Shown piece by piece: positions 32,506 through 44,402 of a stretch of DNA of 64,000 bases (within the stretch, counting starts at the first letter, position 1; each line of letters opens with the position of its first letter). Origin of the DNA: Auriscalpium vulgare. Its lineage: Eukaryota; Basidiomycota; Agaricomycetes; Russulales; Auriscalpiaceae. The stretch is taken from contig JAHBBC010000002.1 in assembly GCA_019915015.1 (NCBI GenBank), forward strand, positions 2,046,001 through 2,110,000. The letters run 5' to 3'. A program made the translations under genes and the position numbers. Under the pieces are notes generated by a model. That model worked only from the letters and a program-made list of their open reading frames with translations. It was not told the DNA's origin and did not search any database.

Positions 32506-35500
32506 ATGCCGCCGCCTAGCCCAAGTCATTTACAGACTCCCTCCAGAGCGGCTACATTGGATTATTCTTTCTCTCCCAGGCGCGCTGGAGAAGTGAAAGC
32601 CCAGTCGCGACATTTGCCAGCAGCCCCTCAGTCAGAGGAAGACATTACTTTGGACAATGCGTCTCGTGCGGAAATTGCGGACAGCATTTACGCGAAATTT
32701 CGCACTTCTCCCGACGACTACGAACCATCTCTAGAAGCACGAGTGGAGGCTTTGATCAGTGCTCCGCTGTCACAACGATATATTCTACGAGATGGACCTC
32801 TATTACCCGTAGGATCGGAGCAATATTCGTTGAAATCTCATGTGTTGTGGCCTGCTATTGGAGTAGCCGCAGAGCTTCAGGATTTAATTTCACAACTCTA
32901 TGCGCTCCTGGATCCCCCAAGGTCGAGCTTTGTCATTGACTATAACAATCATCTAATTGTTGCGCTGCGAGGATCCCGTACATTGAACGAGCTCGACTTA
33001 GCCTGGGAAATCCTCGTACACCGGCTTTCCTTAGCTGTCAAACACTTGGAGAAAGCTAGAGAGGAAATAGTAGGGTCGGTCAGAATCGCTTCGCCAGCCA
33101 CAACCACGCAATCCGAGACAGTGCGACTCCACGGACTAAGTACTCTTAACGTTCTCAAAGAGTATTTACAGCGGCCTGCTCTGAGAGAGCGTATGGATCA
33201 ATTCATCATGGATTTACTACGGACAAACGCACAAGCTCTACCTCACGAAGTCTGGCCTCTCCCAGACAATTTCCTCGATGAAGTCATAGCGGCCGAATCG
33301 CAGCCGCCTCCAAGAACTCTAGCGCCCTCTCCTCGACAGAATACTCTTATAACCCCACCTCATATACGAGATGAGCCCGAGGAAGCCTCGGGACAGGGAA
33401 ATAAGGGTAAAGGAAGAGAGGACGAGACTATCATCGGAGAGCAACATACTCGGTACGAAAGCTTTGCGACAGGAGCCTCAAGTCGGCCTCGTTCTTCTCT
33501 ACCTGCGCAGTTAACTCTTCAAAATGTGGAGCATCCGCCTTTTCGAAAAGCTGGAGATTTCTTTGAACGGTTCAATAAACCATCGGCTACGTACGTGTCA
33601 CAGGTGTTACCGTATACGCCTGTACGCACGGCCACTCAGGTTTCTATGGCCAGAGGCGACGTCACCCAAGGATTGGGGCTTCCCGGGGATATACCGGGAG
33701 CAGACCCGCTCCCTTCAGAACCGGAAAATGTCGCCGAGCAGATTCAAGTGCAGAGAACACCCGAGGCAGATACTTCCTCCAAAGAAGTAGCGACGTACCT
33801 CGCTCCATCGATGTACAACGCGGAAACAGGAAGCGTCTCGGCTATGCCATACAAACGCAATCTCTACGCTCAACCTCCGCTTCAGCCGGCCTTCTCCTTA
33901 GATGCCATGGGCGTAAAGACGCAGCCTATCACCCAAGGCTTACCGGACCGTCAAACGCCTCCACACCTTCGAAGCGCGAATTTAAATAATTTCGCGACTC
34001 AACCTACACGCGTTGAGCGCACGGTGAACTTCGAGGAACGTGTACCTTGGGACAAGCGTATGGCTAGAGACAATGGTGACGAATTCCCGACCGGGCCTTC
34101 CAGTTCTTTACCTCTCCTCAAAGGAGAATGGCCCCGGAGCTCACCGTCGAAACCCGATCAGCAGAATCTTACTCCACCATGGGGCAGTAATTTCCCATTC
34201 GCGCCTCGCCGGAACACCCTCGTAACCGGTTTTCCCTCTAAACCTGATCCTCTTCCTGAAGATCCATCAGCCGGGTACTCGAACCACGGAGACTCGGCTG
34301 AACCAGCTGGCGGAGGAGTTCCTGGAGGAGGACCCCCGGGATGGCCTCCTTCACTAGGAGGAGCAGGAGGATCGGGAGGTGGACCCCCTGGAGGTCCCCC
34401 AGGATTTCCGGGCGGAGGGCCGCCCGGCGGATATCCTGGAATGCCTGGAGGTGGCGGAGGACCACCTGGAGGAGGGTTGCCTGGAACTTTTCCAGGATAT
34501 CCCGGAGGAATGCCTCCGGGTGGACCCTATGGACCGCCTGGAGGTGGAGGACCACCTGGAGGGCCACCCGGTGGAGGCGGAGGGCCGCCTCCGGGGTGGG
34601 GTTACCCTTGGCAGTGGCACGGTTATCCCAACAATCCTCAAGGTAACCTGAACCTCGGGCCGAGGTTAAAGGAAGAGCTAAGGCCCGATCATTTGCCCAG
34701 CTGGGATGGGAACAAACATACCGCTATTGCATACTTCGCCGATGTTCAGGAATTAGCGGTAATGAATGAGTCGCTTCCCGCGGCCATGGGACGTTGGCTA
34801 TGGACGCAGCTCAAGGACAACTCGCGAGTGAAGCGGTGGTGGATCCAGGTGTCGAGGCGCATGAAAACCTACATGATGGCCAACCACTTGAATTGGCTGA
34901 ACGGTCTCAAATCCGTATTCCTGGGACGTCAATGGCAGTTGGAACGGAACATGGAATTCACGGAGATGTTCTTCCGTCAAAAGGGACATGAACGTGAAAT
35001 GCCCGAGGATTACCTACAGAGGCGCATTATGTATGCTCGCGCTCTCCTGAACACGGATAACGGAGGACCCGAAGAAGCCCAGATCGTCCTTCGCAACGTA
35101 CCCTCTAGCTGGATGACGACTCTGAATGTGCCGTTACCATTAAGCACGGACGATCTCACTCGAAGGGCTCAGGATAACGCCTTAGCTCTAATTGCTGCTT
35201 CGCGTAATTCCAGCGATTTGGTATCTAAAGAAGAGATACCACAGTTAGTCCGGCAAGCGATACGTGAAGAGAATGCCCGGCCCTTCCGGCCTAGAGCATT
35301 CCGCGGCCGTAATGATAGAGGCCAAGCGTCCGTCCATCTAGCTTCCGGGAACGGGGATGAAGCTGAAGAAGCTGATTTCCCTATCGTTAATGAAGATGAC
35401 GAGGAGAATCTAAGTGCCCCGGACCAAGTCGACCCCGCCGTATCAGCACAAGTATTCGCTACGTTGGTTAAACGGCAGAGGGCTCCTCCGAAAGGAGGTT

Positions 35501-36651
35501 ATCCTTTTCCTAAAGCTGATGGCACGAAGTCCCTTGTCAAACCACCTCCTTCACCTTGCAAGCTTTGTGGGAGTAAACATCATTGGGACCGAGAATGCCC
35601 TCACTGGCCGACTTACGTCAAGAAGAAGGAAGTAAATCTTTTGAGCGCGGGATTAGAGTCGGATAGGTCTCCGGAGGATGAACTCATGTATAATACTTTG
35701 TTTGAAGCGTACCTAATGGAAGCTATTTCTTCAGCTTATATCGTATCGCGCCAGAGCGAATGGTCGGAAGCCGACCATGAGACGATAGAAATGAGATCCA
35801 TTGAGAAGCAGGTAGATATTGGGCAGGAAATCCCGTCCGTACGAGAAGTGCTGACAGCACGTACTCGAGGAAACCTCGAGAAAATCGTACGGACCCCCTC
35901 TCCTACAGTAGAGGAAGTGGAAGACGAGTATTACACTCAATTAAGGCTCCACGGTCGATCAAGTCCTAGCGACGGCAGTCTCATAGAACGAATTGAGGCA
36001 TTGCAAGCCGAAACGCCTGAGATGGAGATCATCAAATTAAAGAGGAAGCGCACTTCTATCCCCGGAATGTCAGCCGTAGGCATGTCAGTAGTGTCCATGA
36101 GAGGACGAATCATGATTCCCTCTGGACCTTTGCGCGATTTACGACTAGATTCATGCGCAGATATCTCTCTCCTCTCCAAATCGACTTATGATCAGCTAGT
36201 TAATCCGCCGGCCCTGAGGCAGGGGTTGAAGTTGAAGCTCGTGCAATTGACAGCTAAGGAGGCTTCCTTACATGGATATGTGATGTTACCCATTTTCGTG
36301 CACACGGTCGACGGAAGAGAACTCCAACTAGAAGTCGAGGCGTACGTGGTATCGAACATGTCGGTGCCCATTCTATTAGGAGAGGACTTCCACCAAGCTT
36401 ATGAGTTGGCTGTTGAACGAAACTTGGAATCAGGAACTCGAGTATACTTCGAAGGACGGAAATACGAGGTTCTAGCTGAAAGAGTTCAAGAGTCAAATGG
36501 GAAGGAAGCTCGGATAGCGAAAAGGGTACTGGGGGCTCCACTGGCACGCTTTATTCTCGCCAAAGCTCATCGTCGGAACAAGGCGAAGCGCAGAGTCTTG
36601 AGAAAGGATGCGGAAGGTCCACGAAGCGTGCGGGTATCTAGTGACTTCTGA
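32506..36651 (+). CDS. Chromovirus Gag-protease polyprotein
   Basis: 1,381 codons from ATG 32,506. The N-terminal third is hydrophilic and partly helical. Residues about 600-710 are a glycine/proline-rich stretch (GGGPPGG type). The capsid-like domain follows from about residue 725 (LKEELRPDHLPSW ... WWIQVSRRM ... MPEDYLQRR). A CCHC zinc knuckle (CKLCGSKHHWDREC) fits C-x2-C-x4-H-x4-C. The retropepsin-like aspartic protease has LDSCADISLLS as active-site motif and ends near ILLGEDFHQAYEL; the DSC form replaces the more usual DSG or DTG. The frame ends at TGA 36,651, just before the reverse transcriptase frame. It forms the virus-like particle and processes itself (family knowledge). No frameshift was seen inside it. 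Confidence 0.88.
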   Translation: MPPPSPSHLQTPSRAATLDYSFSPRRAGEVKAQSRHLPAAPQSEEDITLDNASRAEIADSIYAKFRTSPDDYEPSLEARVEALISAPLSQRYILRDGPLLPVGSEQYSLKSHVLWPAIGVAAELQDLISQLYALLDPPRSSFVIDYNNHLIVALRGSRTLNELDLAWEILVHRLSLAVKHLEKAREEIVGSVRIASPATTTQSETVRLHGLSTLNVLKEYLQRPALRERMDQFIMDLLRTNAQALPHEVWPLPDNFLDEVIAAESQPPPRTLAPSPRQNTLITPPHIRDEPEEASGQGNKGKGREDETIIGEQHTRYESFATGASSRPRSSLPAQLTLQNVEHPPFRKAGDFFERFNKPSATYVSQVLPYTPVRTATQVSMARGDVTQGLGLPGDIPGADPLPSEPENVAEQIQVQRTPEADTSSKEVATYLAPSMYNAETGSVSAMPYKRNLYAQPPLQPAFSLDAMGVKTQPITQGLPDRQTPPHLRSANLNNFATQPTRVERTVNFEERVPWDKRMARDNGDEFPTGPSSSLPLLKGEWPRSSPSKPDQQNLTPPWGSNFPFAPRRNTLVTGFPSKPDPLPEDPSAGYSNHGDSAEPAGGGVPGGGPPGWPPSLGGAGGSGGGPPGGPPGFPGGGPPGGYPGMPGGGGGPPGGGLPGTFPGYPGGMPPGGPYGPPGGGGPPGGPPGGGGGPPPGWGYPWQWHGYPNNPQGNLNLGPRLKEELRPDHLPSWDGNKHTAIAYFADVQELAVMNESLPAAMGRWLWTQLKDNSRVKRWWIQVSRRMKTYMMANHLNWLNGLKSVFLGRQWQLERNMEFTEMFFRQKGHEREMPEDYLQRRIMYARALLNTDNGGPEEAQIVLRNVPSSWMTTLNVPLPLSTDDLTRRAQDNALALIAASRNSSDLVSKEEIPQLVRQAIREENARPFRPRAFRGRNDRGQASVHLASGNGDEAEEADFPIVNEDDEENLSAPDQVDPAVSAQVFATLVKRQRAPPKGGYPFPKADGTKSLVKPPPSPCKLCGSKHHWDRECPHWPTYVKKKEVNLLSAGLESDRSPEDELMYNTLFEAYLMEAISSAYIVSRQSEWSEADHETIEMRSIEKQVDIGQEIPSVREVLTARTRGNLEKIVRTPSPTVEEVEDEYYTQLRLHGRSSPSDGSLIERIEALQAETPEMEIIKLKRKRTSIPGMSAVGMSVVSMRGRIMIPSGPLRDLRLDSCADISLLSKSTYDQLVNPPALRQGLKLKLVQLTAKEASLHGYVMLPIFVHTVDGRELQLEVEAYVVSNMSVPILLGEDFHQAYELAVERNLESGTRVYFEGRKYEVLAERVQESNGKEARIAKRVLGAPLARFILAKAHRRNKAKRRVLRKDAEGPRSVRVSSDF

Positions 36652-36701
36652 ACCAATCGTCTCCGTACATCCCGGTAGCGAATACGTCAGCGCACCCTAA
36701 G

Positions 36702-39348
36702 ATGCTGCGGAAAGGAGAAGTCGTAGGACATCTGGTCGACCCTGCTAAATTCCTGGATGCCCCCGGGAGTGTCGAGAATTCGGAAGCTTTAGCAAATCAC
36801 GCAAGCGTCCTCAAGCAGTTAGTACACGCGAACTTAAACTTGCAATCTGAAGTAAGAGATGCGGAAGTCAGGGTTGCTCCCGAAAGGCCGACGGAAGCCG
36901 TCGAGCCAGAACCTCAGGAAGAGGAGATTTGGGGGCCCAAAACTGCTGAAGTGCCCGATCCAACCATATGGCCATCTCAAGACATGGAAGAGCTCCTCGA
37001 TGTAGGGCAACTTCCGGAGGAGCTGAGAGAACGAGCTTGGGAAATGCTGCGACGCAGACAACGAGCATTTGTATTTGATGGAAGATTGGGAAAGCACCAA
37101 TCGAGGGTACACATTCGTACCGAGGACGGACAAGTGCCTATAGCCGTGCCCATGTACGGGAGCTCTCCGGCCAAACGAATGGTTATTGAAGAGCAACTTA
37201 ATGTGTGGTTTGAGCAAGGGGTCATTGAACCATCCGTTAGCCCTTGGAGCGCTCCGGTCGTCATCGTCTACCGAAATAACAAGCCAAGATTTTGTGTAGA
37301 CTACCGGAAGCTCAACGCAGTCACTGTCCCAGACGAATTTCCTATTCCACGCCAGTCTGAGATTCTTTCTTCACTCTCAGGATCTCAAGTCTTGTCATCT
37401 CTGGACGCTCTAGCCAGATTCACTCAGTTAGAGATGGCCCCGGAGGATGTAGAGAAAACTGCCTTTCGCACGCACAAAGGGCTCTTCCAGTTTTTGAGGA
37501 TGCCCTTCGGACTACGTAACGGCCCTTCGATCTTCCAACGCGTCATGCAAGAGATCTTGTCCCCGTACCTCTGGTTGTTTTGTCTGGTCTACATAGACGA
37601 CATAGTGGTTTATTCGAGGAGCTATGAAGAACACATTGAACATTTGGACAAAGTACTCGGAGCCATTGAGAAATCAGGAATTACATTATCTCCGAAGAAA
37701 TGTCATCTTTTCTATAGTTCCATCATTCTACTCGGACACAAAGTCTCTCGGTTAGGTTTGTCGACGCACAAACAAAAGGTGGAAGCCATCTTGAAGATGC
37801 CGAGGCCTACTAAGGTGGCCGAATTACGCACGTTCCTGGGGATGGCGGTGTATTTTTCAGCGTTCATACCACACTACGCTACACTTGCAACTCCTCTATT
37901 CTCGCTGACCCGGAAGGGAGCTGCATGGAATTGGCGTGCCGAACACGAAAGAGCCTTCGAAGAGATCAAGAAAGCTCTATCTCGTGCTCCGGTACTGGCG
38001 CATCCGGAGATGGGGAAGCCCTATCGGTTGTATACGGATGCTTCCGGAGACGGTCTAGGAGTTACTTTGCAACAAGTGCAAATAATGGCCTTGAAAGATC
38101 TGAAAGGAACGAGGACTTATGAGCGTGTCCGTCGGGCATACGAGTCGGGGAAGCCGGTTCCCAAGCTCACGACCACTTTATCGAGCAAGATTATTGACTG
38201 TGATTACGAGAGCTCCTGGGGAAGCTCTTTCGAGGATACGACCGTACAAGTCGAAAGGGTAGTAGGATATTGGAGTCGAACTTTCAAACCAGCGGAAAGG
38301 AATTATTCTGCAACGGAGAGGGAGGCTCTAGCCGCTAAAGAAGGGCTCGTAAAATTCCAGCCGTTCATCGAAGGCGAACGTATCTTACTCGTCACTGATC
38401 ACGCGGCTCTTCAATGGGCAAAGACGTATGAAAACAATAATCGACGACTGGGAGCTTGGGGAACTGTCTTCTCGGCTTACGCTCCGGGCCTGGAGATCAT
38501 TCATCGTCCGGGTAGGGTACACTCCAATGTAGATCCCATCTCTCGCTTGCTCGAAGGCGTGCCCAGTTATGTAACTCCTAACGACGAAGACTCACCCGCT
38601 CTAACGCTTGCCAAGTTGTCCGAGTCTCCTCTGAGGGGCAACTCCGTAGGAGAATTAGAGAAGTCCGTACAATTGGTATTAACGGACTGGAACGACGGCT
38701 TGTTTAATCCGCCACATCATTGTTTCCAAGTTACGACCCGTTCCTACAAGACGGCTAGTAAGAACCTAGATTCGGAACGCGCGACGAAGGACTACATCTC
38801 GGGGGAGCCATCGTTGGAAGCCGACACAGGAGAGATCAGGGCGTCTGACCTGTCAGAGCATATCGATCTGTACGACAAGCAGCGAGCCTGGGAAGCCGCA
38901 AATCCCCCTCCTACTATTCATGTCCACATGGATAAGAGTTATCTGCAATCCTTTCTGCAAGGATATAAAGCGGATGCCGCTTTCAAGCAGAGATGGGAAA
39001 GTACTAGTACTTCTCCGGATTCTTGGGATGCGGGACAGCGATATTTCAAGGACGAGAAAGGACTGCTATACTTTAGAGATGCGGATTTCCAACCCCGGCT
39101 TTGTGTTCCCAAATCCCTGCGAGCCAGTCTGCTCCTTCAAGCTCATGAATCTCCATTCGAATCGGCTCATGCCGGCGCAGAGAAGCTATGGCAGCTCATG
39201 AGCGGAAAATTCTTTTGGCCTTCAATGAAGAAAGACGTACAACGGTTCTGTGACACCTGCGATGTATGCCAGAAAATCAAGCACAGGAACTTTACTAAGT
39301 TCGGCCGTTTGATTCCGAATCCAGTTCCGCGACGCCCCTACGAATCTG
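36702..39348 (+). CDS. Chromovirus Pol, 5' part: reverse transcriptase, RNase H, integrase zinc finger (interrupted)
   Basis: The reverse transcriptase runs from about FCVDYRKLNAV through SSLDALARFTQLEM, MPFGLRNGPSIFQ and the catalytic YIDD. The RNase H region has RLYTDASGDGLG, SATEREALAAK and VTDHAALQWA. The integrase zinc finger has HES-x4-AHAG and CDTCDVC. Pol is in the -1 frame relative to Gag. That frame is open only from 36,645 because stops lie at 36,639-36,644, and Gag stops at 36,651, so the overlap is six bases. ATG 36,702 could serve as a separate start. The coding sequence is broken at YES (39,342-39,348) by the KDZ element and resumes in frame at 53,439. As it stands the integrase is inactivated. 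Confidence 0.88.
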
Positions 39349-39690
39349 CAGGCGTCCCTGTACCCCGTTTACAAAGGTACATACATGTATGTACCCGCCT
39401 GTTTACAAAGGTACCCACCTAGAAAAGTGCTCTTTATTAATAGGGACCTGTATACGAAAGTGGTTGGAATGAATGGGGGAGAATGTAGGGTCCCCCTAGG
39501 GCTCCCCTAGGGTGCTCTAGCGGTGCTAGCAGCGGGTTTGTAGGGGGTACTTTGTAAAGAGCACCTCTTTATAAAGAGCACCTGCCGAAACACAAACGAT
39601 TCCCCAGGTCCAAATAAATCTGGATAAATCTGTAAAATGCGCAAAATATTCGTAGCCTGCTCTGATTGTACGATTTTCGGGTTCCCAGCA
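39349..39690 (+). repeat. Left terminal inverted repeat of the KDZ/TET transposon
   Basis: Matches the right end inverted with very few differences, except in the outermost 25 or so bases, where GTCCCTGTA and TTTAC are kept but flanking bases differ. Contains a second TTTACAAAGGTAC, a CCCCCTAGGG palindrome patch and the first subterminal unit. Confidence 0.9.
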
Positions 39691-40540
39691 GGGGGTACTT
39701 TGTAAAGAGCACCTCTTTATAAAGAGCACCTGCCGAAACACAAACGATTCCCCAGGTCCAAATAATTCTGGATAAATCTGTAAAATGCGCAGAATATTCG
39801 TAGCCTGCTCTGATTGTACAATTTTCGGGTTCCCAGCAGGGGGTACTTTGTAAAGAGCACCTCTTTATAAAGAGCACCTGCCGAAACACAAACGATTCCC
39901 CAGGTCCAAATAATTCTGGATAAATCTGTAAAATGCGCAGAATATTCGTAGCCTGCTCTGATTGTACAATTTTCGGGTTCCCAGCAGGGGGTACTTTGTA
40001 AAGAGCACCTCTTTATAAAGAGCACCTGCCGAAACACAAACGATTCCCCAGGTCCAAATAATTCTGGATAAATCTGTAAAATGCGCAGAATATTCGTAGC
40101 CTGCTCTGATTGTACAATTTTCGGGTTCCCAGCAGGGGGTACTTTGTAAAGAGCACCTCTTTATAAAGAGCACCTGCCGAAACACAAACGATTCCCCAGG
40201 TCCAAATAATTCTGGATAAATCTGTAAAATGCGCAGAATATTCGTAGCCTGCTCTGATTGTACAATTTTAAGGTTCCCAGCAGGGGGTACTTTATGAAGA
40301 GCACCTGTTATGTTATGCTGTTGGTGGGTGGGAACAAATCAGATGAAATCTTACAAATAGTCAGAATATTCATATCTCTTGATGATTCTTCATTTCCAGG
40401 TAGGGGCTACTTTATAATGTGGACCTGCTATACAATATTTGTTGCCAGGCATTCAGATCGTACATGCCTCCATCATTTTCCCAGCTATAGATGACATAGC
40501 AGAGGGTACTTCATAATGTGCTCCTACTATATCTTTGTAT
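39545..40540 (+). repeat. Left subterminal array, 148-bp unit
   Basis: Five near-identical 148-bp units start at about 39,546, 39,694, 39,842, 39,990 and 40,138. Each begins GGGGGTACTTTGTAAAGAGC and contains AAAGAGCACCT twice. Three decayed units follow to about 40,540. Open frames spaced by 148 bp on the minus strand are products of the repetition, not genes. Confidence 0.9.
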
Positions 40541-40581
40541 ATTTCTTCTACTCACTGCCCATTGGATCATTATGTATTATC

Positions 40582-43500
40582 TCATTCTACATCTATTTCA
40601 ATAGGTGTAGATAACACAACTAGAGGTCTACCATCCTCCTGACGTGTCTGTAGGAATGTTTCAGCAGCCTTTCGAACAATAGCCCAGGAGGCTGAAAATT
40701 GCACTGAAAAGTCAGAAAACATGACAGCCTGTTTACCTGCATATCCAACCAGCCCCTCCTGTAGCTCACGAGACACATCAGGCCTTTGACCAGATTCGCC
40801 GCGAGAGGTCCACAGGTCCGACTTCCACATGCATGTTGCCACAACACGACGCATTTCCTCATAAAGAAGAAGTACCTCCTCAACCCAACGCTTCGATCTG
40901 GCACGCGCCTTGAACCACTCGATCTTCAAATCTGCGAGAATATCAGCCTATCAAGTTGTATGATACACCAGGCTGTGAACTTACCATCACCGATCTCCAT
41001 CTCCCCGTTCTCGCCCTCCCCATATGAGTACCAAACCCACGGCACAGTATGACTGCTTTCTCCGCTAGCCGCACCTCCCGGGTGGCGGCCACGAACGTAC
41101 TCACGGAGCCGTTGCTCATCAGCGTGGTCAATCACATGGATCATTCGTTCCCCCAGCCCAACCAGGTGCTCATCCTTGAGCTCCTGGAATCGACGCTGCC
41201 AGTCCCCATCTCCCGAGAGCCCTTGATACGCCGCGCGGTGCTTTCGATAAGCTTCTGCCGCGCGTTTCACGGAGTCCTCGATACGAGCCTGCATGTCCCG
41301 CGCACGAGTGTTTGGCCGTTGACCGCGAACGTTCTTGATTTTCCATGTGTTGACATACGTGCGGAAGCGGAGCTGGTGGCGGACATCCTCAAGGGCGTCG
41401 CACATGCCAGCATATCGAAGCTTTGACTCCGTAGAGACGATCGTCGGGCTGCAAAGCTCGTCACGCTGTGCTGCTGTGAAGTCGGAGGGAAGGTACAATT
41501 TGATGCGCTCGGGCTGCTCGCTGGAAAGGCTAGATGCAGACTCAGCTGCATCGATTTGCGGCGTGACAAATGGCATGTGTAGTTCTTGATCCAAACGAAA
41601 GCGGCGAATTTGCCGTAAGATAGCTGTTCTCGCGTCCAGTAGTAGCGTCGCTTGGTTCGCCGTGGTATCGCTCTGACGGTCAAGCCGTAGCTTCAGCCTG
41701 CAAGAGAATGTTGAGCGCAAGGTGGGGGAAACGCGTCAGGGTAGCTTACTGTGCGGCTTCAATACGCAGACCCTGCAATAAGAAGGTGCCCACGGCGGGC
41801 TCTGAAGTCGTGTTGCTGTCCAAACGAACCGCCGCATGTTCGTCCCGCGAGAGTTCCAATCGGACATCGTCCACTGTGAGGTCTAAAGGCTTGTCAGTGG
41901 ATTGGATGCCAGCGCATCAGCTATGTGCACGCACCTGACATTGGCTTTCGATAAGGGTTGCTCTTGCCGCTGGGATCTGCCTCCCAGGACTCGATGGTAC
42001 CTTGCCATTCACCCAGGACGTCCGGGTGCTGAGCTTGCAGACTGTCCGTGAATTCCGCATATATATCGCCATGCTCCTCCGAGCGTTGGATTGCCACCTG
42101 TAACTGTCGTCGTAGGAGCTGTACTGTAGGTCCATGAGCGCGAAACAGACAATGTGAGCGGTGATAAAAACGTACGAAGCCCGGTAAAGCGACGCCAGTT
42201 TGACTGGCCGCACTGGTCGTCGAGTGTGTCGTGCCGTCCGCCGGGGCCCATTTCCTTCGTGCTCGGGGCAGCCCCGTTGACAACCGACCAGCCGCGCTCG
42301 ACACTCTCTCCATCGGTTTGACCGGCGCCCTGTTCCTTGTGTGACGAAAAGTCGTCTTGACATTCCTCCTTGTGGGCAAATATGTGGAACTTCGGCACCA
42401 TGAAGTGGATGAATTCGGGGAGGGTGAACCTAGTATCGGCGACACGCGTCCTCAGGTTCTTCGACCATTGGCACGCGATGTCGTAGGAAACGAGGAGTGC
42501 GCGGTTCGCGGCGCTCGAAATGCTGCTGAGAAATACAAAGTCCATGTTGCAATACCTACAACCAGGAAGTTGGGTCAGCAAGCATGATCAACGCCGAGTC
42601 AACGTAGCACGCACCGTTCTCCTTTCTGCAAGTCTGCGAGCCCCAAAGGCCGCCAGAATCCGTGCCTCGCGCAGCACACCCCTCCAACGCCCGTCGCCCT
42701 CAACCCCTTGCTACTCTTGAGGTTTGCGGCCGCTACCGCCGAGAATCGCGAGCACCCCGACATCTGTCATGGTACAAATAATCAGCGTATGTACAGGTCC
42801 CGGCAGCAGACCCTGCTCACCACATCTTGGTCCCAAAATTTCGCCAGGTGGGTCTCATATTCTTCATCCGAAACGAAATATGCCTTGCCTGTTCCCAGGC
42901 CGGGGTCTCTGGTGCTGGATGATCGCAGTCGATTCTTGAGCCGGAAATTTGCATCGACTGCGACCATGAGCCTGTAAAGCCAGCTATTGGAAACATCAGC
43001 TAGCGTCGGGCGGGATGCTGCTGCTACGCACCTTCGATTTGGCGGTGCGGCCTCCCATCCTTCTGGTAGGTTGACGTCCGGCATGGGGCATGCAGGACAC
43101 GTCACTGCCAATTCACCAGGGCCTGTCCCCACAACGCCCGCTGGATCGTGACCCCTTCCCGCCCGTTTCATCATTTTGATATGCCGCCACTCACGCGCCA
43201 TCGTCATGAAAGCCGTCAAACGGTCCTGGGCGCGTCGTGAGCATACTGAGAGGCAAGCTAACCAAGCAGAGCTCACCGGTGGCACGCTCAAACCAGACCC
43301 GTCCGTCAGAATCTCCAGCGACTTGTAGAAGTCGTAGCCGGACAGTTTGCCCTGCAGTGACAGCTGCTGAAAGGTGTCCAGGCACGCAAAGGTCGCGGCC
43401 GTCTGGGGATCCACGACGGTGGCAGGCCAGAGCCCGGAGCGCATGAACTGTTGCCTTCGCTCGAGGCCGGTGGACAAGCCGCATCCGCAGTAATCGACTT

Positions 43501-44294
43501 TGACTTTATGTACACCGTTCGTATGCAGGACAACAAAGTCGTCGCGGGCGGGGCTGAGGCTGCCGCATTTCATACCGGGGGTGTGGCACAGTTGCAGGCG
43601 CAGGCCGAGGGAGGAGAGTGGCGACCGTTCGAAGAATGTACCGTTCCATCTCTGCCAGTGGCTGTGAGTCGTGTGCTGTAAGAAACAAAGTGCCGTGACG
43701 CACCTCCGTCCAATGAAAAGGGCAGCGCACATGGAACGCGACCGTGCACTCAGCGCAGAATAACTCGAATCCCGCACAATCTCGACAGCGGATGGTGGCA
43801 GGCCTCTCCCTGCATGATCGGCATGTCGAGTCTTGCGCATATTGCCCGCGACCCTCCAACAACAGCAGGCCATCCAGATATTCGTCGCGGTGCATTATCC
43901 AGGAGAGAAGGGGCAGATCCTAGAACGTGCCGTGTAAGTAGCAAAAGAGAACAGGATGGTATGAACTCACCGAAGACAGCCATCGGCGAGTGCGTCCCAA
44001 GGCTACGTCAACCGGCGTAATGGGAATGACCTCGCCATCTTCATCCAACGCCAGAAGCCCGTCTGGTTCGACTGTCAAATCGGTGCGCCCGTTGCCATCC
44101 CAGAGGTCGTTGCGCGGCGGGGATGGGGCTGGAGTGACGGGTTGCAGAAGTGGGCGAGTCGGTGCAACCGGCGTCCGCCTCTCGACAAGTCGCCGTCCGT
44201 CTTCAGATGCAGTGAGAACAAGAGAGCGATTGACAGCAGTAGGGGTTTTCTCGAAGAAGGTGGATTGCCGTGGGTTGGCCTTGGGGCGTGTCAT
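40582..44294 (-). CDS. KDZ transposase 2 (CxC2 cysteine cluster)
   Basis: From ATG 44,294 exon 1 encodes a proline-rich leader ending RRWLSS. An intron leads to DLPLLSWIMHRDEYLDGL. The CxC2 cluster lies at about 43.86-43.73 kb (CRSCRERP, CRDCAGFELFCAEC). Next come RWNGTFFERSPL, a cysteine pair (YCGC) and a segment with CPACPMPDVNLPEGW, which KDZ transposase 1 also has. The core follows: VAVDANFRLK (about 42.96 kb), CCARHGFW, LQKGER/YCNMDF split by an intron at the same place as in transposase 1, SYDIACQW (about 42.48 kb) and DGESVERGW (about 42.30 kb). The C-terminal helical part ends at 40,582. All key motifs are intact, so the protein may be active. It lies 108 bp downstream of the TET/JBP stop on the same strand. 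Confidence 0.85.
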
Positions 44295-44402
44295 GGATGC
44301 GCACCGTGCAGCCCTGGTGCAGCCACAGCCGCGTTGTTGACAAGTCAGAGGCGGTCACGTGAGCGCATGCGCTTTGTTCAACATGTGTTGTATTGTACTA
44401 TA

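Noticed and set aside
34238..34651. Alternative frames in the glycine/proline-rich part of Gag
   Set aside because: Shadows of a low-complexity coding region; the 1,381-codon frame contains the zinc knuckle and protease.
39526..40185. Overlapping minus-strand frames, apparently one gene repeated
   Set aside because: Identical peptides offset by 148 bp are the subterminal array read through, not genes. The same applies to 52,891-53,211.
39545..40290. CRISPR-like array
   Set aside because: Units are contiguous with no unique spacers, the genome is eukaryotic, and the units lie within transposon terminal repeats.
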